Shown: positions 18,172 through 27,570 of the stretch, piece after piece
Layout: every line of letters starts with the position of its first letter
Position numbering within the stretch: position 1 is the first letter of the stretch
Origin: Chryseobacterium rhizoplanae
GTDB lineage: Bacteria > Bacteroidota > Bacteroidia > Flavobacteriales > Weeksellaceae
Length of the DNA: 64,000 nt
Assembly (NCBI RefSeq): GCF_900182655.1
Contig: NZ_FXTC01000001.1
Span: 1,132,358-1,196,357 of the forward strand
Direction of reading: 5' to 3'
Position numbers and translations under genes: made by a program
Notes under the pieces: model-generated
Told to the model about the DNA's origin: nothing
What the model saw: the letters and a program-made list of their open reading frames with translations, nothing else
The model's database searches: none

Positions 18172-18885
18172 ATGGAAAACAGTCTGAGAAATGAATACGA
18201 AAACCTTTTGAGAGAAGCTACTGAAGCTTCTTTTCAAACTAATGGACTGCAATTACTGGCTGAAAGATTTCCGGATAAAGTGATCTTTTCAACCAGCTTC
18301 AGTTACGAAGATCAGGTGATCACTCATCTGATAAAAGATTTAAATATTGAAATTTTCACCCTGGATACAGGAAGACTTTTTGAGCAGACCTACGAAACCT
18401 GGACTTCCACAAAAGCTTTCTTTAAAAAGAACATCAAAGCTTATTATCCGGATATGGAAGAGCTAAGAGAATTTGTAACAGAAAACGGGCCTGATTCATT
18501 CTATCAGTCAGTTGAAAAAAGGAAAGCGTGCTGTACCATCCGTAAGGTTAATCCATTAAAAAAAGCACTGGAAAGTTATAAAGTATGGATTACCGGTCTT
18601 AGATCCGAGCATTCTCCAAACCGGCAGAATATGCCCCAGCTGGAATGGGATCAGGATAATAAGATCATCAAATTTCATCCCATCCTTCACTGGACAACAG
18701 AACAGGTGACAGAATACGTGAAAAATCATCATTTACCTTACAATCACCTTCACAAGAAAGGATTTGTAAGCATAGGATGTGAACCCTGTACCAGAGCAAT
18801 CAAAGAAGACGAAGATTTCAGGGCAGGCCGATGGTGGTGGGAAGATGCCAACAAAAAAGAATGCGGTCTGCATATTCATCAATAA
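18172..18885 (+). CDS. cysH: APS/PAPS reductase (CysH), iron-sulfur type
   Basis: Reduces adenylyl-sulfate to sulfite. 237 residues with SFSYEDQVITHL near the N-terminus, LDTGRLFEQTYE, the paired cysteines Cys120-Cys121 in KACCTIRKVNPL, the CEPC pair at 203-206 and the catalytic ECGLH at the C-terminus (Cys231). CC plus CxxC marks the 4Fe-4S adenylyl-sulfate (APS) reductases, not the PAPS-only enzymes. This fits the absence of an APS kinase domain in the operon. First gene of the run, followed by cysD after 11 bases. Confidence 0.93.
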   Translation: MENSLRNEYENLLREATEASFQTNGLQLLAERFPDKVIFSTSFSYEDQVITHLIKDLNIEIFTLDTGRLFEQTYETWTSTKAFFKKNIKAYYPDMEELREFVTENGPDSFYQSVEKRKACCTIRKVNPLKKALESYKVWITGLRSEHSPNRQNMPQLEWDQDNKIIKFHPILHWTTEQVTEYVKNHHLPYNHLHKKGFVSIGCEPCTRAIKEDEDFRAGRWWWEDANKKECGLHIHQ

Positions 18886-18896
18886 AAAAGAAAAAC

Positions 18897-19805
18897 ATGT
18901 CAATACAGCAGTTAAACTATTTAGATCAGTTAGAAGCCGAATCTATTTATATATTAAGAGAAGTAGCAGGCCAATTTGAACGTCCGGCTTTATTATTCAG
19001 TGGCGGGAAAGACAGTATTGTGCTGGCTCACCTGGCAAGAAAAGCATTTTTTCACGGGAAAATCCCGTTCACATTTGTTCATGTGGACACCGGGCACAAC
19101 TTTCCGGAAGTCTTGGAATTCCGTGATCAGCTGGTAAAGCAGTTAGATGTTAATCTGGCAGTAAGAAAAGTAGAAGATACTATAAAAAGTAAAAAACTAA
19201 CCGAGGCTAAAGGTAAATTCCCAAGCAGAAACTGGCTGCAAACCTACACTCTTCTTGACACGATTGAAGAATTTGAATTTGATGCCTGTATCGGAGGAGC
19301 CAGAAGAGATGAAGAAAAAGCCCGCGCCAAGGAAAGAATATTTTCAGTGCGTGATGAATTCGGACAATGGGATCCTAAACTGCAGCGTCCTGAACTGTGG
19401 AATATCTTTAACGGGAAAATCCACAAAGGAGAAAATGTAAGAGTTTTCCCTATCAGCAACTGGACAGAGCTTGATATCTGGAATTATATCCGAAGAGAAA
19501 AAATTGAACTTCCTTCTATTTATTTCTCGCATGAAAGGGAAGTGGTAGATTTTAACGGACAGTGGCTTGCCAATTCTTCACATGTTGTATTAGAACCTGA
19601 AGACATCATCACTACCAAAAAAATACGCTACCGTACCGTTGGAGACATGACCTGTACCGCTGCAGTAGAATCCAATGCAGTGACAATAGATGCCGTAATT
19701 GAAGAAATTGTAGCGACCAGAATTTCAGAGCGGGGGGAAACAAGAATTGACGACAGAGTGACAGAAGCAGCAATGGAAGACCGAAAAAAAGGAGGCTACT
19801 TTTAG
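18897..19805 (+). CDS. cysD: Sulfate adenylyltransferase subunit 2 (CysD)
   Basis: The ATP-pyrophosphatase subunit that makes adenylyl-sulfate. 302 residues from ATG 18897, starting MSIQQLNYLDQLEAE. It has the PP-loop FSGGKDSIVLAHLA, VHVDTGHNFPEVL, IGGARRDEEKARAKER and RVFPISNWTELDIW. The frame extends upstream to 18831 inside cysH, but ATG 18897 gives the family's normal start and length. Partner of cysN, 105 bases downstream. Confidence 0.95.
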   Translation: MSIQQLNYLDQLEAESIYILREVAGQFERPALLFSGGKDSIVLAHLARKAFFHGKIPFTFVHVDTGHNFPEVLEFRDQLVKQLDVNLAVRKVEDTIKSKKLTEAKGKFPSRNWLQTYTLLDTIEEFEFDACIGGARRDEEKARAKERIFSVRDEFGQWDPKLQRPELWNIFNGKIHKGENVRVFPISNWTELDIWNYIRREKIELPSIYFSHEREVVDFNGQWLANSSHVVLEPEDIITTKKIRYRTVGDMTCTAAVESNAVTIDAVIEEIVATRISERGETRIDDRVTEAAMEDRKKGGYF

Positions 19806-19811
19806 ATAAGC

Positions 19812-19890
19812 AATCAGCAATGAGTCATAAGTAATAGAATAGACAACTTTACTTCTTAATAGCAAAACATTGCTCATTGCCCATTACTCA
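19812..19890. repeat. Imperfect inverted repeat between cysD and cysN
   Basis: CAGCAATGAGTCATAAGTAAT on the left is loosely complementary to ATTGCCCATTACTCATTA on the right. It is the only sizeable gap inside an otherwise tight operon. Runs of this ATTGCTCATTGCCCATTACTC type look like a dispersed simple-repeat family, not a terminator, since no T-run follows. Confidence 0.5.
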
Positions 19891-19910
19891 TTATTTATAA
19901 TAAAAATCGG

Positions 19911-21149
19911 ATGGATATATTAAGATTTATAACAGCAGGAAGCGTAGATGACGGTAAAAGTACCCTTATCGGCAGACTGCTTTACGATAGCAAAAGTATT
20001 TTACAGGACCAGTTGGAAGTCCTTGAAAAACATTCCAAAAACAAAAATGAAGACGGAGTAGACCTTGCCCTTTTAACGGATGGTCTTCGCGCAGAAAGAG
20101 AGCAGGGAATCACCATTGATGTTGCCTACCGTTATTTTTCAACGGCAAAAAGAAAATTTATCATCGCTGATGCACCCGGCCACGTACAGTATACGCGTAA
20201 TATGATTACCGGAGCATCCAATTCTGATCTGATGGTCATTCTGATCGATGCAAGAAAAGGCGTGATTGAACAGACCAGAAGGCATTCCATCATCGCTTCT
20301 TTATTACAATTAAAGAAAGTAGCTGTAGCCATCAATAAAATGGATATGGTGGATTATTCGGAAGAAGTTTTTGAATCTATCAAATCTGAATATTCAAAAA
20401 TTGCAGAAAATCTGGGATTAAACGATGTCACTTATTTTCCGATCTCTGCACTGAAAGGAGATAATATTGTTTCAAAATCCTCCAGAACAGATTGGTACAA
20501 AGGAAATTCACTTCTTGAATATCTTGAAGAAGTAACACTGAATGAAGAAAAAAATAATGGAAGCCGTTTTCAGGTTCAATATGTAATTCGTCCTCAGACT
20601 GAAGAACTGCATGATTACAGAGGATACGCCGGACAAATATTAAGTGGAAAATTCACAAAAGGAGAAAAAATCCATATTCTTCCGGCAGATCTGACCACTG
20701 AAATTACTAAAATTGAGATCAATGGTATTGAAAAAGAGGAAGCTTTTGAAGGACAGCCTGCAGTGATCCATCTTGCCCATGATTTAGATGTCAGCAGAGG
20801 AGATATTTTTGTTACGGAAGAACAGATTCCGGCCGTTGAAAAAGACCTTGAAGTTCTCTTATGCTGGCTTGATCAGAAACCTTTACAACCAGGGAATAAA
20901 TACCTTCTGCAGCAGAACAGCAGACTTGTGAAAGCAATTGTCAAAGAGGTAGATTACAAGATCAATGTTAACACGCTGATCCAGGAACAGGCAGATAGTG
21001 AAATTAAACTGAACGAAATAGTAAAAGTTACCCTTCGAACGGCACAGCCTTTGGTCTATGACAGCTTTACCCATAATAAAACAACGGGCTCTGCCATTTT
21101 GGTGGATGAAACGTCCAATTCAACGGTAGCAGCCTGTATAATTCAATAA
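19911..21149 (+). CDS. cysN: Sulfate adenylyltransferase subunit 1 (CysN)
   Basis: The GTPase subunit that drives APS formation with CysD. 412 residues with the P-loop AGSVDDGKSTLIGRLLYD, EREQGITIDVAYRYF (switch I), ADAPGHVQYTRNM (G3), AINKMDMVDY (G4) and ISALKGDN (G5), then EF-Tu-like beta-barrel domains. It stops after the GTPase and barrels: the APS kinase (CysC) fusion seen in many bacteria is absent. This agrees with the APS-type CysH. Followed by cysE four bases later. Confidence 0.95.
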   Translation: MDILRFITAGSVDDGKSTLIGRLLYDSKSILQDQLEVLEKHSKNKNEDGVDLALLTDGLRAEREQGITIDVAYRYFSTAKRKFIIADAPGHVQYTRNMITGASNSDLMVILIDARKGVIEQTRRHSIIASLLQLKKVAVAINKMDMVDYSEEVFESIKSEYSKIAENLGLNDVTYFPISALKGDNIVSKSSRTDWYKGNSLLEYLEEVTLNEEKNNGSRFQVQYVIRPQTEELHDYRGYAGQILSGKFTKGEKIHILPADLTTEITKIEINGIEKEEAFEGQPAVIHLAHDLDVSRGDIFVTEEQIPAVEKDLEVLLCWLDQKPLQPGNKYLLQQNSRLVKAIVKEVDYKINVNTLIQEQADSEIKLNEIVKVTLRTAQPLVYDSFTHNKTTGSAILVDETSNSTVAACIIQ

Positions 21150-21153
21150 AAAA

Positions 21154-21984
21154 ATGGCAATTTCCGATCACTTAATAGAAAGAATTCATCAGACCAAACA
21201 AAATAGTAATCATGGATTCTTTGATAAAATAAAGACCAAAAGATGGGTTAAGGATTTGTATGAAACACTTTTCCTTCCCCAGAATGACAATACTGAAGAT
21301 CAGCTGAAAAGAAATTTTAAAGCGCTGCAGGAAACTCTTTCAGAACAGATCAATGCTGTAACAGGAGGTCAGGACAGTACTGAGAAACAGGTAAACCAGT
21401 TTTTTGAATCTCTGCCGAACCTTTACGATCAGTTGGTACTGGACGCAAAATCTATTGTAGAATTTGATCCTGCGGCCGATTCTCTGGAAGAAGTCTATCT
21501 GGCATATCCCGGCTTTTTTGCCACTTATGTTTATCGCATTTCACATCAGTTGTGGAGTCAGAAAGTGAAAATCGTACCACGCGTCATTTCAGAGTATGCC
21601 CACAGCAAAACAGGAATTGATATTCACCCGGGAGCTACCATCGGAAAGTCTTTTTTTATTGACCATGGGACAGGAATTGTGATCGGGGAGACAACAGTCA
21701 TTGGAAATAATGTCAAAATCTATCAGGGAGTGACCCTCGGAGCCTTGAATGTTTCCAAGGAAAAAGCCCATCAGAAAAGGCATCCCAATATTGAAGATGA
21801 TGTGATTATCTATTCTGGAGCAACCATTTTGGGAGGCGAAACTACCATAGGCAGAGAAAGCATTATCGGAGGAAATGTTTGGATAACACAGGATGTTCCT
21901 GCCAATTCGCTGGTTTATCATAAAAGTGAAATAAAAATAAAGGATAATACTTCATTACCGGAATCATTAACCTTTGTCATTTAA
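21154..21984 (+). CDS. cysE: Serine O-acetyltransferase (CysE)
   Basis: Acetylates serine for cysteine synthesis. 276 residues: an alpha-helical N-terminal region, then a left-handed beta-helix of hexapeptide repeats with [20 protein letters not shown] and [20 protein letters not shown], which carry the catalytic His and Asp pair. The longer N-terminal half resembles the epsC/plant-like forms. It ends [15 protein letters not shown], without the short Ile-terminated tail that binds CysK in E. coli, although the last residue is Ile. It overlaps nothing; cysK begins 20 bases later. Confidence 0.93.
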   Translation: MAISDHLIERIHQTKQNSNHGFFDKIKTKRWVKDLYETLFLPQNDNTEDQLKRNFKALQETLSEQINAVTGGQDSTEKQVNQFFESLPNLYDQLVLDAKSIVEFDPAADSLEEVYLAYPGFFATYVYRISHQLWSQKVKIVPRVISEYAHSKTGIDIHPGATIGKSFFIDHGTGIVIGETTVIGNNVKIYQGVTLGALNVSKEKAHQKRHPNIEDDVIIYSGATILGGETTIGRESIIGGNVWITQDVPANSLVYHKSEIKIKDNTSLPESLTFVI

Positions 21985-22004
21985 AAAAACAAAAAAATAA
22001 AGAT

Positions 22005-22916
22005 ATGAGATTTCAGAACGCATTAGAAACGATTGGAAATACTCCCGTCGTAAAAATTAATAAATTATTCAATTCAGATCACGAAATTTGGATTAAACTT
22101 GAAAAAAGCAACCCTGGAGGAAGCATTAAAGACAGAATCGGACTGGCGATGATTGAAGATGCAGAAGCCAAAGGATTATTAAATAAGAACAGCACCATTA
22201 TAGAACCTACCAGCGGAAATACAGGAATAGGTCTGGCCCTGGTAGCAGCTGTAAAAGGATACAAACTCATTCTTGTCATGCCGGAAAGCATGAGTATAGA
22301 ACGCCGTAAAATCATGGAAGCTTACGGAGCAGAATTCGTGCTTACTCCAAGAGAAAAGGGGATGAAAGGCGCCATTGAAAAAGCGAATGAGCTTGCGGAA
22401 GAAACACCTAATTCATGGATTCCAAGACAGTTTGATAACCCTGCCAATGTAAAAGTTCATGTAGAAACGACTGCTCAGGAAATTTTAAAAGACTTCCCTG
22501 ACGGCCTTGACTACATCATTACCGGAGTAGGAACCGGAGGACACATCACCGGAATTGCAAAAGCTGTAAAAGAAAAATATCCAAACGTAAAAGTATTCGC
22601 TGTAGAACCGGAACTATCTCCTGTTTTAAGCGGAGGAAGCCCGGCACCACACCCACTACAAGGACTAGGAGCTGGATTTGTTCCTTCCATTCTGGATATT
22701 ACTCTTTTAGACGGAGTGATTACCGTAGGGAAGGAAGAAGCCTATGAGTACGCCCTCAATGCCGCGAAAAAAGAAGGCCTTTTTGTGGGAGTTTCCACCG
22801 GAGCCGCTTTAGCAGCCATCGCAAAACATTTACCTGAAATACCACCTAACGCTAAAATCCTGACGATCAATTACGATACCGGAGAAAGGTATCTGTCTGT
22901 GGAAGGACTCTTCTAA
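22005..22916 (+). CDS. cysK: Cysteine synthase A (O-acetylserine sulfhydrylase)
   Basis: A PLP enzyme joining sulfide to O-acetylserine. 303 residues with the Lys motif [16 protein letters not shown], the substrate loop [23 protein letters not shown] and the phosphate-binding [20 protein letters not shown] and LGAGFVP are closer to CysK than to CysM. It follows cysE by 20 bases and precedes cobA by 23 bases, so the last two steps of cysteine synthesis are encoded together. Confidence 0.93.
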   Translation: MRFQNALETIGNTPVVKINKLFNSDHEIWIKLEKSNPGGSIKDRIGLAMIEDAEAKGLLNKNSTIIEPTSGNTGIGLALVAAVKGYKLILVMPESMSIERRKIMEAYGAEFVLTPREKGMKGAIEKANELAEETPNSWIPRQFDNPANVKVHVETTAQEILKDFPDGLDYIITGVGTGGHITGIAKAVKEKYPNVKVFAVEPELSPVLSGGSPAPHPLQGLGAGFVPSILDITLLDGVITVGKEEAYEYALNAAKKEGLFVGVSTGAALAAIAKHLPEIPPNAKILTINYDTGERYLSVEGLF

Positions 22917-22939
22917 ATCCTTAAATAACATCTACTTCA

Positions 22940-23785
22940 ATGAAAACAAATATAAAATCACCAAAGGTATTCCTTATCGGTGCAGGGCCCGGCAACCCTG
23001 AACTGATCACTGTAAAAGCAGTAAAAGCGATTGCAGAAGCAGACGTCATTTTATGTGACCGCCTTGTAAGTCCTGAGATTCTGGAATCCTACGTCAATGG
23101 AAATACAGAAATCATCTATGTAGGAAAAGAATGCAGCAAAAATGCATCCACCCCTCAGTCTCATATCAATACTTTGATGGTGGAATATGCCCGTCAGAAC
23201 AAAACTATTGTAAGGCTGAAAGGAGGAGATGTTTCCATATTCTCCAATATTCTGGACGAACTGCAGGCTTTAAAACAAAATCATATTCCTTACGAGATCA
23301 TCCCGGGAATTACAGCAGCTTTAGGAGCAGCAGCATTTGCAGGGATGCCTTTAACGGCAAGAGGATATTCTACATCAGTTCGTTTTCTGACCTATTATAA
23401 ATCAGATATTGTAACTGAAGAATACTGGGAAGAACTTACTTACACCAATGATACTCTTGTTTTCTACATGTCCAAAGGAAATCTTACTCCTCTTGTAGAA
23501 AAGTTTATACAGCTAGGGATTTCAAGTGATAAAAAAATTGCGGTCATTGAACAGGCTACAACGCCTTATCAAAAGGTATATACTTCATCTTTTGATGATT
23601 TTAACGAAAAATTCGGGGACAAAACCTTCGCATCACCTTCTTTGGTTGTGGTAGGTAAGATTGTTAATCTCCATGAAGACTTTTCATGGCTTGAAAATGC
23701 AGAACAGGAAGGTCTTTACTTCAAATCGGTGGAAAACGGAAGTCTAATCCCTACAACTCAAAATTTCTTTGAATATGCTGTCTGA
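22940..23785 (+). CDS. cobA: Uroporphyrinogen-III C-methyltransferase (siroheme branch)
   Basis: Methylates uroporphyrinogen III to precorrin-2 for siroheme, the sulfite reductase cofactor. 281 residues with the SUMT signatures IGAGPGNPELITVKAVKAI, VRLKGGDVSIFSN, IPGITAALGAAAFAGMPLT and YMSKGNLTPLV. It is a stand-alone methylase. The dehydrogenase/ferrochelatase half that E. coli fuses to it in CysG is found instead at 30453, fused to a permease. It overlaps cysJ by 11 bases. Confidence 0.93.
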   Translation: MKTNIKSPKVFLIGAGPGNPELITVKAVKAIAEADVILCDRLVSPEILESYVNGNTEIIYVGKECSKNASTPQSHINTLMVEYARQNKTIVRLKGGDVSIFSNILDELQALKQNHIPYEIIPGITAALGAAAFAGMPLTARGYSTSVRFLTYYKSDIVTEEYWEELTYTNDTLVFYMSKGNLTPLVEKFIQLGISSDKKIAVIEQATTPYQKVYTSSFDDFNEKFGDKTFASPSLVVVGKIVNLHEDFSWLENAEQEGLYFKSVENGSLIPTTQNFFEYAV

Positions 23786-25487
23786 AACAAAATTAAATGT
23801 ATTAAAACAAATCTCCGGAGACCTTTCCAGGGATGAAGCCATCTGGGCAAGCGGATATCTTGCAGGTATTGCCGGAGGAACTTCACTGACCGCCGTTCTA
23901 CCGCCACAGCAACTCAATAACAGCACTCAAAATGCTGTAAAAAAGATAACTCTGGCATACGGAACAGAAACCGGAAACAGTAAAAAACTGGCTACAGCAC
24001 TGGCAGGTATTGTGAAGAAAAAAGGACTTCAGGTTAAACTTGCTGACCTTTCTCAATACAAGCCTAAAGATCTGGCTAAAGAAGAATTCTTTTTCATTGT
24101 AATCAGCACTCAGGGAGAAGGAGAACCGCCAGCTCTTGCCAAAAAATTCTACGATTATATTCATGAGAATGAAATTGATCTAAGCGGACTGAAATATGGA
24201 GTACTGGCCTTGGGAGACAGCAGTTATCCGCTGTTCTGCCAAACCGGAGAAGATGTAGATTCACGTTTTGAAATATTAGGTGCCCAGCGCATTATTCCAT
24301 TGAAAAAGTGTGATATAGATTATGAAAAGGAAGCTTCACACTGGATAGAGCATGTATTTGAAACAGTCAATAAAAATACTGATCAGAGTCCAAAAAATGT
24401 TGTAGTACCAAAGGTTTCTACCGGAAGAAAGAAATACTGGGGGAAAGTTTCGGCCATCATCAATCTGAACGATATTACTTCTGAAAAAGAAACGTATCAT
24501 ATTGAAATTGAAACAGAAGGAGCACTTGCCTATCAACCAGGAGCAGCGCTGGGAATTATTCCATTCAATTCAAAATCTGTAGTGGATGAAATTATTACAC
24601 TGACAGGAATTGATCCTCAGAAACAGATAGAAACAGCTAAGGTTACAGCTTCTGTTGAAGTACTCTTACACAAACACCTTAACATCAGTTATTTACTTAA
24701 ATCCGTTGTTGCTCAGTATGCGAAAATAACAGGACATTCCATCCCGGAAGTGAGACTCAGCCTTCTCGATCTCCTCAGAATTTATCCCGTAAAAAATGCA
24801 GATGAATTTGAAGAAATCTTACAGATAGTAACCGCTCAGGCACCGCGTCTTTACTCCATATCATCCTCTCTGGAAGCTCATGGTGACGCGGAAATTCATA
24901 TTACCGTTGCGAAATCAGAATTCTTTATTGATCATCAGAAACACAACGGGTTATGCAGTGGTTTTCTGAGTGAATTCAAAGAAGGGGAAGAGGTGGAATT
25001 TTATATTCAGGATGCAGGACACTTCAAACTTCCTGAAGCCAATAAAGACATCATTATGATAGGACCGGGAACAGGTATTGCGCCTTTCAGGTCTTTTCTT
25101 TGGGAACGTGATGCAACCGGGGCAGAAGGAAGAAACTGGCTGTTTTTCGGGGACAGGAATTTCGTTTCAGATTTTCTCTACCAGGCTGAACTCCAGGATT
25201 TCCTTAAAACAGGCAGTTTAACTCATTTAGATCTTGCTTTTTCCAGGGATACAAATGAAAAGATATATGTTCAGCACAGGCTGGAGCAAAAAGCTCAGGA
25301 AGTATTTTACTGGCTGGAAGGAGGCGCGTCAGTATACGTATGTGGCGCTAAAGAACCGATGGCCCGTGATGTGGAACAAACACTTCTGACCATTATTCAG
25401 AATGAAGGAAAACGCAGCAAAGAAGATGCTGTAAACTATCTGGAAGAAATGGAGCTTGACGGCAGATATGCCAAAGATGTTTATTAA
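23775..25487 (+). CDS. cysJ: Sulfite reductase flavoprotein subunit (CysJ-like)
   Basis: A diflavin reductase passing electrons from NADPH to CysI. 570 residues from ATG 23775: an N-terminal helical ~50 residues, a flavodoxin domain (AYGTETGNSKKLA, STQGEGEPPALAKKFYDY, LALGDSSYPLFCQ), an FAD domain (APRLYSISSSLEAH, NGLCSGFL) and an NADP domain (MIGPGTGIAPFRSFLWER, WLFFGDRN), ending DGRYAKDVY. The frame includes a TTG six bases earlier; the ATG inside the end of cobA is preferred. Confidence 0.93.
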   Translation: MLSETKLNVLKQISGDLSRDEAIWASGYLAGIAGGTSLTAVLPPQQLNNSTQNAVKKITLAYGTETGNSKKLATALAGIVKKKGLQVKLADLSQYKPKDLAKEEFFFIVISTQGEGEPPALAKKFYDYIHENEIDLSGLKYGVLALGDSSYPLFCQTGEDVDSRFEILGAQRIIPLKKCDIDYEKEASHWIEHVFETVNKNTDQSPKNVVVPKVSTGRKKYWGKVSAIINLNDITSEKETYHIEIETEGALAYQPGAALGIIPFNSKSVVDEIITLTGIDPQKQIETAKVTASVEVLLHKHLNISYLLKSVVAQYAKITGHSIPEVRLSLLDLLRIYPVKNADEFEEILQIVTAQAPRLYSISSSLEAHGDAEIHITVAKSEFFIDHQKHNGLCSGFLSEFKEGEEVEFYIQDAGHFKLPEANKDIIMIGPGTGIAPFRSFLWERDATGAEGRNWLFFGDRNFVSDFLYQAELQDFLKTGSLTHLDLAFSRDTNEKIYVQHRLEQKAQEVFYWLEGGASVYVCGAKEPMARDVEQTLLTIIQNEGKRSKEDAVNYLEEMELDGRYAKDVY

Positions 25488-25529
25488 ACGGAGTAAAGAA
25501 GTATTCGTAAAAAATTAAAGGAAACATTT

Positions 25530-27206
25530 ATGAACAACGATAAAGAAAACCTTTCACCGGTAGAAAGGATTAAAACCAGCAGTAACGGGCTCAGAGGATC
25601 TTTAAAAGAGAGCCTTGCTGATCAATTTACCGGAGCTATCCGGGAAGATGACCAAACTTTGATCAAATTCCATGGAATGTACCAGCAAGACGACAGAGAC
25701 CGAAGGGAAGAACGTGTCTCCAAAAAACTGGAATGGCTGTATTCTTATATGATCAGATTAAGACTTCCCGGCGGCTTTTTAACTCCGGAACAATGGGTAG
25801 GATTGAATGAAACAGCTGAAGATCACTCAACAGGAACCATCAAAGTAACCACAAGACAAACCATTCAGCTGCATGGTATCTTAAAATCGCATTTAAGACC
25901 TATCATTCAGAGCTTCAATCTGCAGCATCTGGATTCTATTGCAGCCTGTGGAGATGTCAACAGAAATGTAACCTGTACCGCCAATCCTTCAGAATCCCCT
26001 TTACAGCAGGAAGCTTACGAACTGGCAGGGAAAATCAGTGAAATGTGTCTTCCAAAAACCAAATCTTACTACGATATCTGGATTGATGACGAGCTTTTGA
26101 TTGACCGTAAAGCAGAAGAAGATCCATTATATCAGGACAGATACCTTCCAAGAAAACTGAAAATAGGAATTGCTGTTCCGCCCAATAACGATGTAGATGT
26201 ATTTATCAATGATATTGCATTGATCGCTATCATTGAGAATGATAAAATAGTGGGTTACAATATTGCTGCCGGAGGAGGATTAGGAGCTACTCACGGAAAT
26301 GAAGCCACGTATGCCCGTCTCGCCTCCATCCTTGGATTTGTGGATACGGAAGAAAAAGTATTGAAGGCCGTCTACGAAATCATCACGGTTCAAAGAGACT
26401 TTGGAAACAGAAGCGACCGAAAATTATCAAGATTAAAATATACGATTGATAAATTGGGTATCGACCAATACAGAGCTGAAGTAGAAAAAAGAACGGGATT
26501 CAGTTTTGAACCGGCCCGTGAATTTAAGTTTGAACAGAGAAAAGACCGTTATGGCTGGATTCAGAATCATGAAGGGAAATGGTTTTATACCGTATTTGTA
26601 GAGCACGGAAGAATCCTTAATACAGCTGAATATCCTTTAAAATCAGGGTTATTAAAAATCGCACAGACTGGTAAAGCCAATTTCCGTTTTACCTGCAACC
26701 AGAACCTTATTCTGGCTGATATTGACGAAAAAGATAAAGCTGAAATTGAAGCTATTTTAAAAGAACACGGAATCTTTGATTATATAAACGGTGCAAGCGC
26801 CTTACGTAAAAATTCTGTTGCCTGCGTAGCTTTGAACACCTGTTCATTGGCTTTGGCAGAAGCTCAGCGTTATCTTCCTTCTCTGGTCACCAAAATAGAA
26901 CCTATCCTTGAAAAATATGGTCTTTTGGAAGAAGATATCACGATCCGTATGACCGGCTGTCCTAACGGTTGCGGAAGATCTCCAAATGCGGAAATAGGAT
27001 TTGTAGGAACAGCCTACGGAAAATACAATCTTCACATCGGAGGAGACCGTTTAGGAATGCGACTGAATACAAAGTTTAAAGAAAATATAGGGGAAGAAGA
27101 GATTCTTGCCACGCTGGATGAGCTTTTCGCGATTTATGTACAGAAAAGACTTGCAGAGGAAACATTTGGTGATTTTTCATACCGTTACTTACACACCTTA
27201 AATTAA
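25530..27206 (+). CDS. cysI: Assimilatory sulfite reductase hemoprotein (CysI)
   Basis: Reduces sulfite to sulfide at a siroheme/4Fe-4S centre. 558 residues with TTRQTIQLHGI (106-116), the siroheme-contact region DVNRNVTCTANP, and the four cluster cysteines: Cys432 and Cys438 in ACVALNTCSLA, Cys477 and Cys481 in TGCPNGCGRSPNAEIG. Size and motif spacing are those of NADPH-dependent CysI. Last gene of the tight cys run; a 364-base gap with a tiny Cys-rich frame and two repeats follows. Confidence 0.95.
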   Translation: MNNDKENLSPVERIKTSSNGLRGSLKESLADQFTGAIREDDQTLIKFHGMYQQDDRDRREERVSKKLEWLYSYMIRLRLPGGFLTPEQWVGLNETAEDHSTGTIKVTTRQTIQLHGILKSHLRPIIQSFNLQHLDSIAACGDVNRNVTCTANPSESPLQQEAYELAGKISEMCLPKTKSYYDIWIDDELLIDRKAEEDPLYQDRYLPRKLKIGIAVPPNNDVDVFINDIALIAIIENDKIVGYNIAAGGGLGATHGNEATYARLASILGFVDTEEKVLKAVYEIITVQRDFGNRSDRKLSRLKYTIDKLGIDQYRAEVEKRTGFSFEPAREFKFEQRKDRYGWIQNHEGKWFYTVFVEHGRILNTAEYPLKSGLLKIAQTGKANFRFTCNQNLILADIDEKDKAEIEAILKEHGIFDYINGASALRKNSVACVALNTCSLALAEAQRYLPSLVTKIEPILEKYGLLEEDITIRMTGCPNGCGRSPNAEIGFVGTAYGKYNLHIGGDRLGMRLNTKFKENIGEEEILATLDELFAIYVQKRLAEETFGDFSYRYLHTLN

Positions 27207-27276
27207 TTATATGGTTACTTTTCATGATGATCTGAAAAAAAACAAAAACAATCAACCCCTTCTTTTAGGCAGACGA

Positions 27277-27294
27277 ATGTGTATGTGTTGTTGA
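27277..27294 (+). CDS. Candidate cysteine-sensing leader peptide (MCMCC)
   Basis: ATG-TGT-ATG-TGT-TGT-TGA encodes Met-Cys-Met-Cys-Cys. Three of five codons are cysteine, both others are methionine, and it lies between the sulfite reductase gene and the sulfur-linked TonB receptor. Very short frames dense in the end-product amino acid are the hallmark of attenuator leaders, and Cys-rich leaders before sulfur genes are known in actinobacteria. The codons TGTTGTT are weakly complementary to AACAATA a little downstream (about 27306), which could let ribosome stalling alter folding. No clear terminator was seen, so the function is inference. Confidence 0.45.
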   Translation: MCMCC

Positions 27295-27360
27295 TTCTCA
27301 AAATAACAATATATACAAAGCTGTTTCAACTTTTTGAACCATGAGGAAAAGTTAATACAA

Positions 27361-27400
27361 CATCCTGTCATTGCGAGCCAAAGGCGAGGCAATTTCAGCA
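27361..27400. repeat. TGTCATTGCGAG-type dispersed repeat
   Basis: CCTGTCATTGCGAGCCAAAG followed by GCGAGGCAATTTCA resembles the common bacterial intergenic repeat TCATTGCGAG...GAAGCAATCTC. It lies directly before family A copy 3 between cysI and the TonB receptor. Confidence 0.5.
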
Positions 27401-27412
27401 TTATATTAACGG

Positions 27413-27488
27413 CTTAAACCACCCCGTCAAAAATTCTTTGAATTTTTGCCACCCCTCCAGAGGAGGGGAATTCTAAGCCCTTCAATTG
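27413..27488 (+). repeat. Dispersed palindromic repeat, family A, copy 3
   Basis: AACCACCCCGTC, the palindrome CAAAAATTCTTTGAATTTTTG, GCCACCCCTCC-AGA-GGAGGGG, then AATTCTAAGCCCTTCAATTG. It is the most regular of the four copies and lies upstream of the TonB receptor. Confidence 0.88.
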
Positions 27489-27570
27489 TAATATGAAACC
27501 ATATTGAAGCTTTTCATTAAAGGTAAAAAAGTTCAGACAGCTTCATTCTCAACCTAAAAAATGAAGAAAA

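Noticed and set aside
27207..27570. SAM or other riboswitch before the TonB receptor
   Set aside because: No conserved riboswitch core could be seen; only repeats and the short Cys-rich frame.
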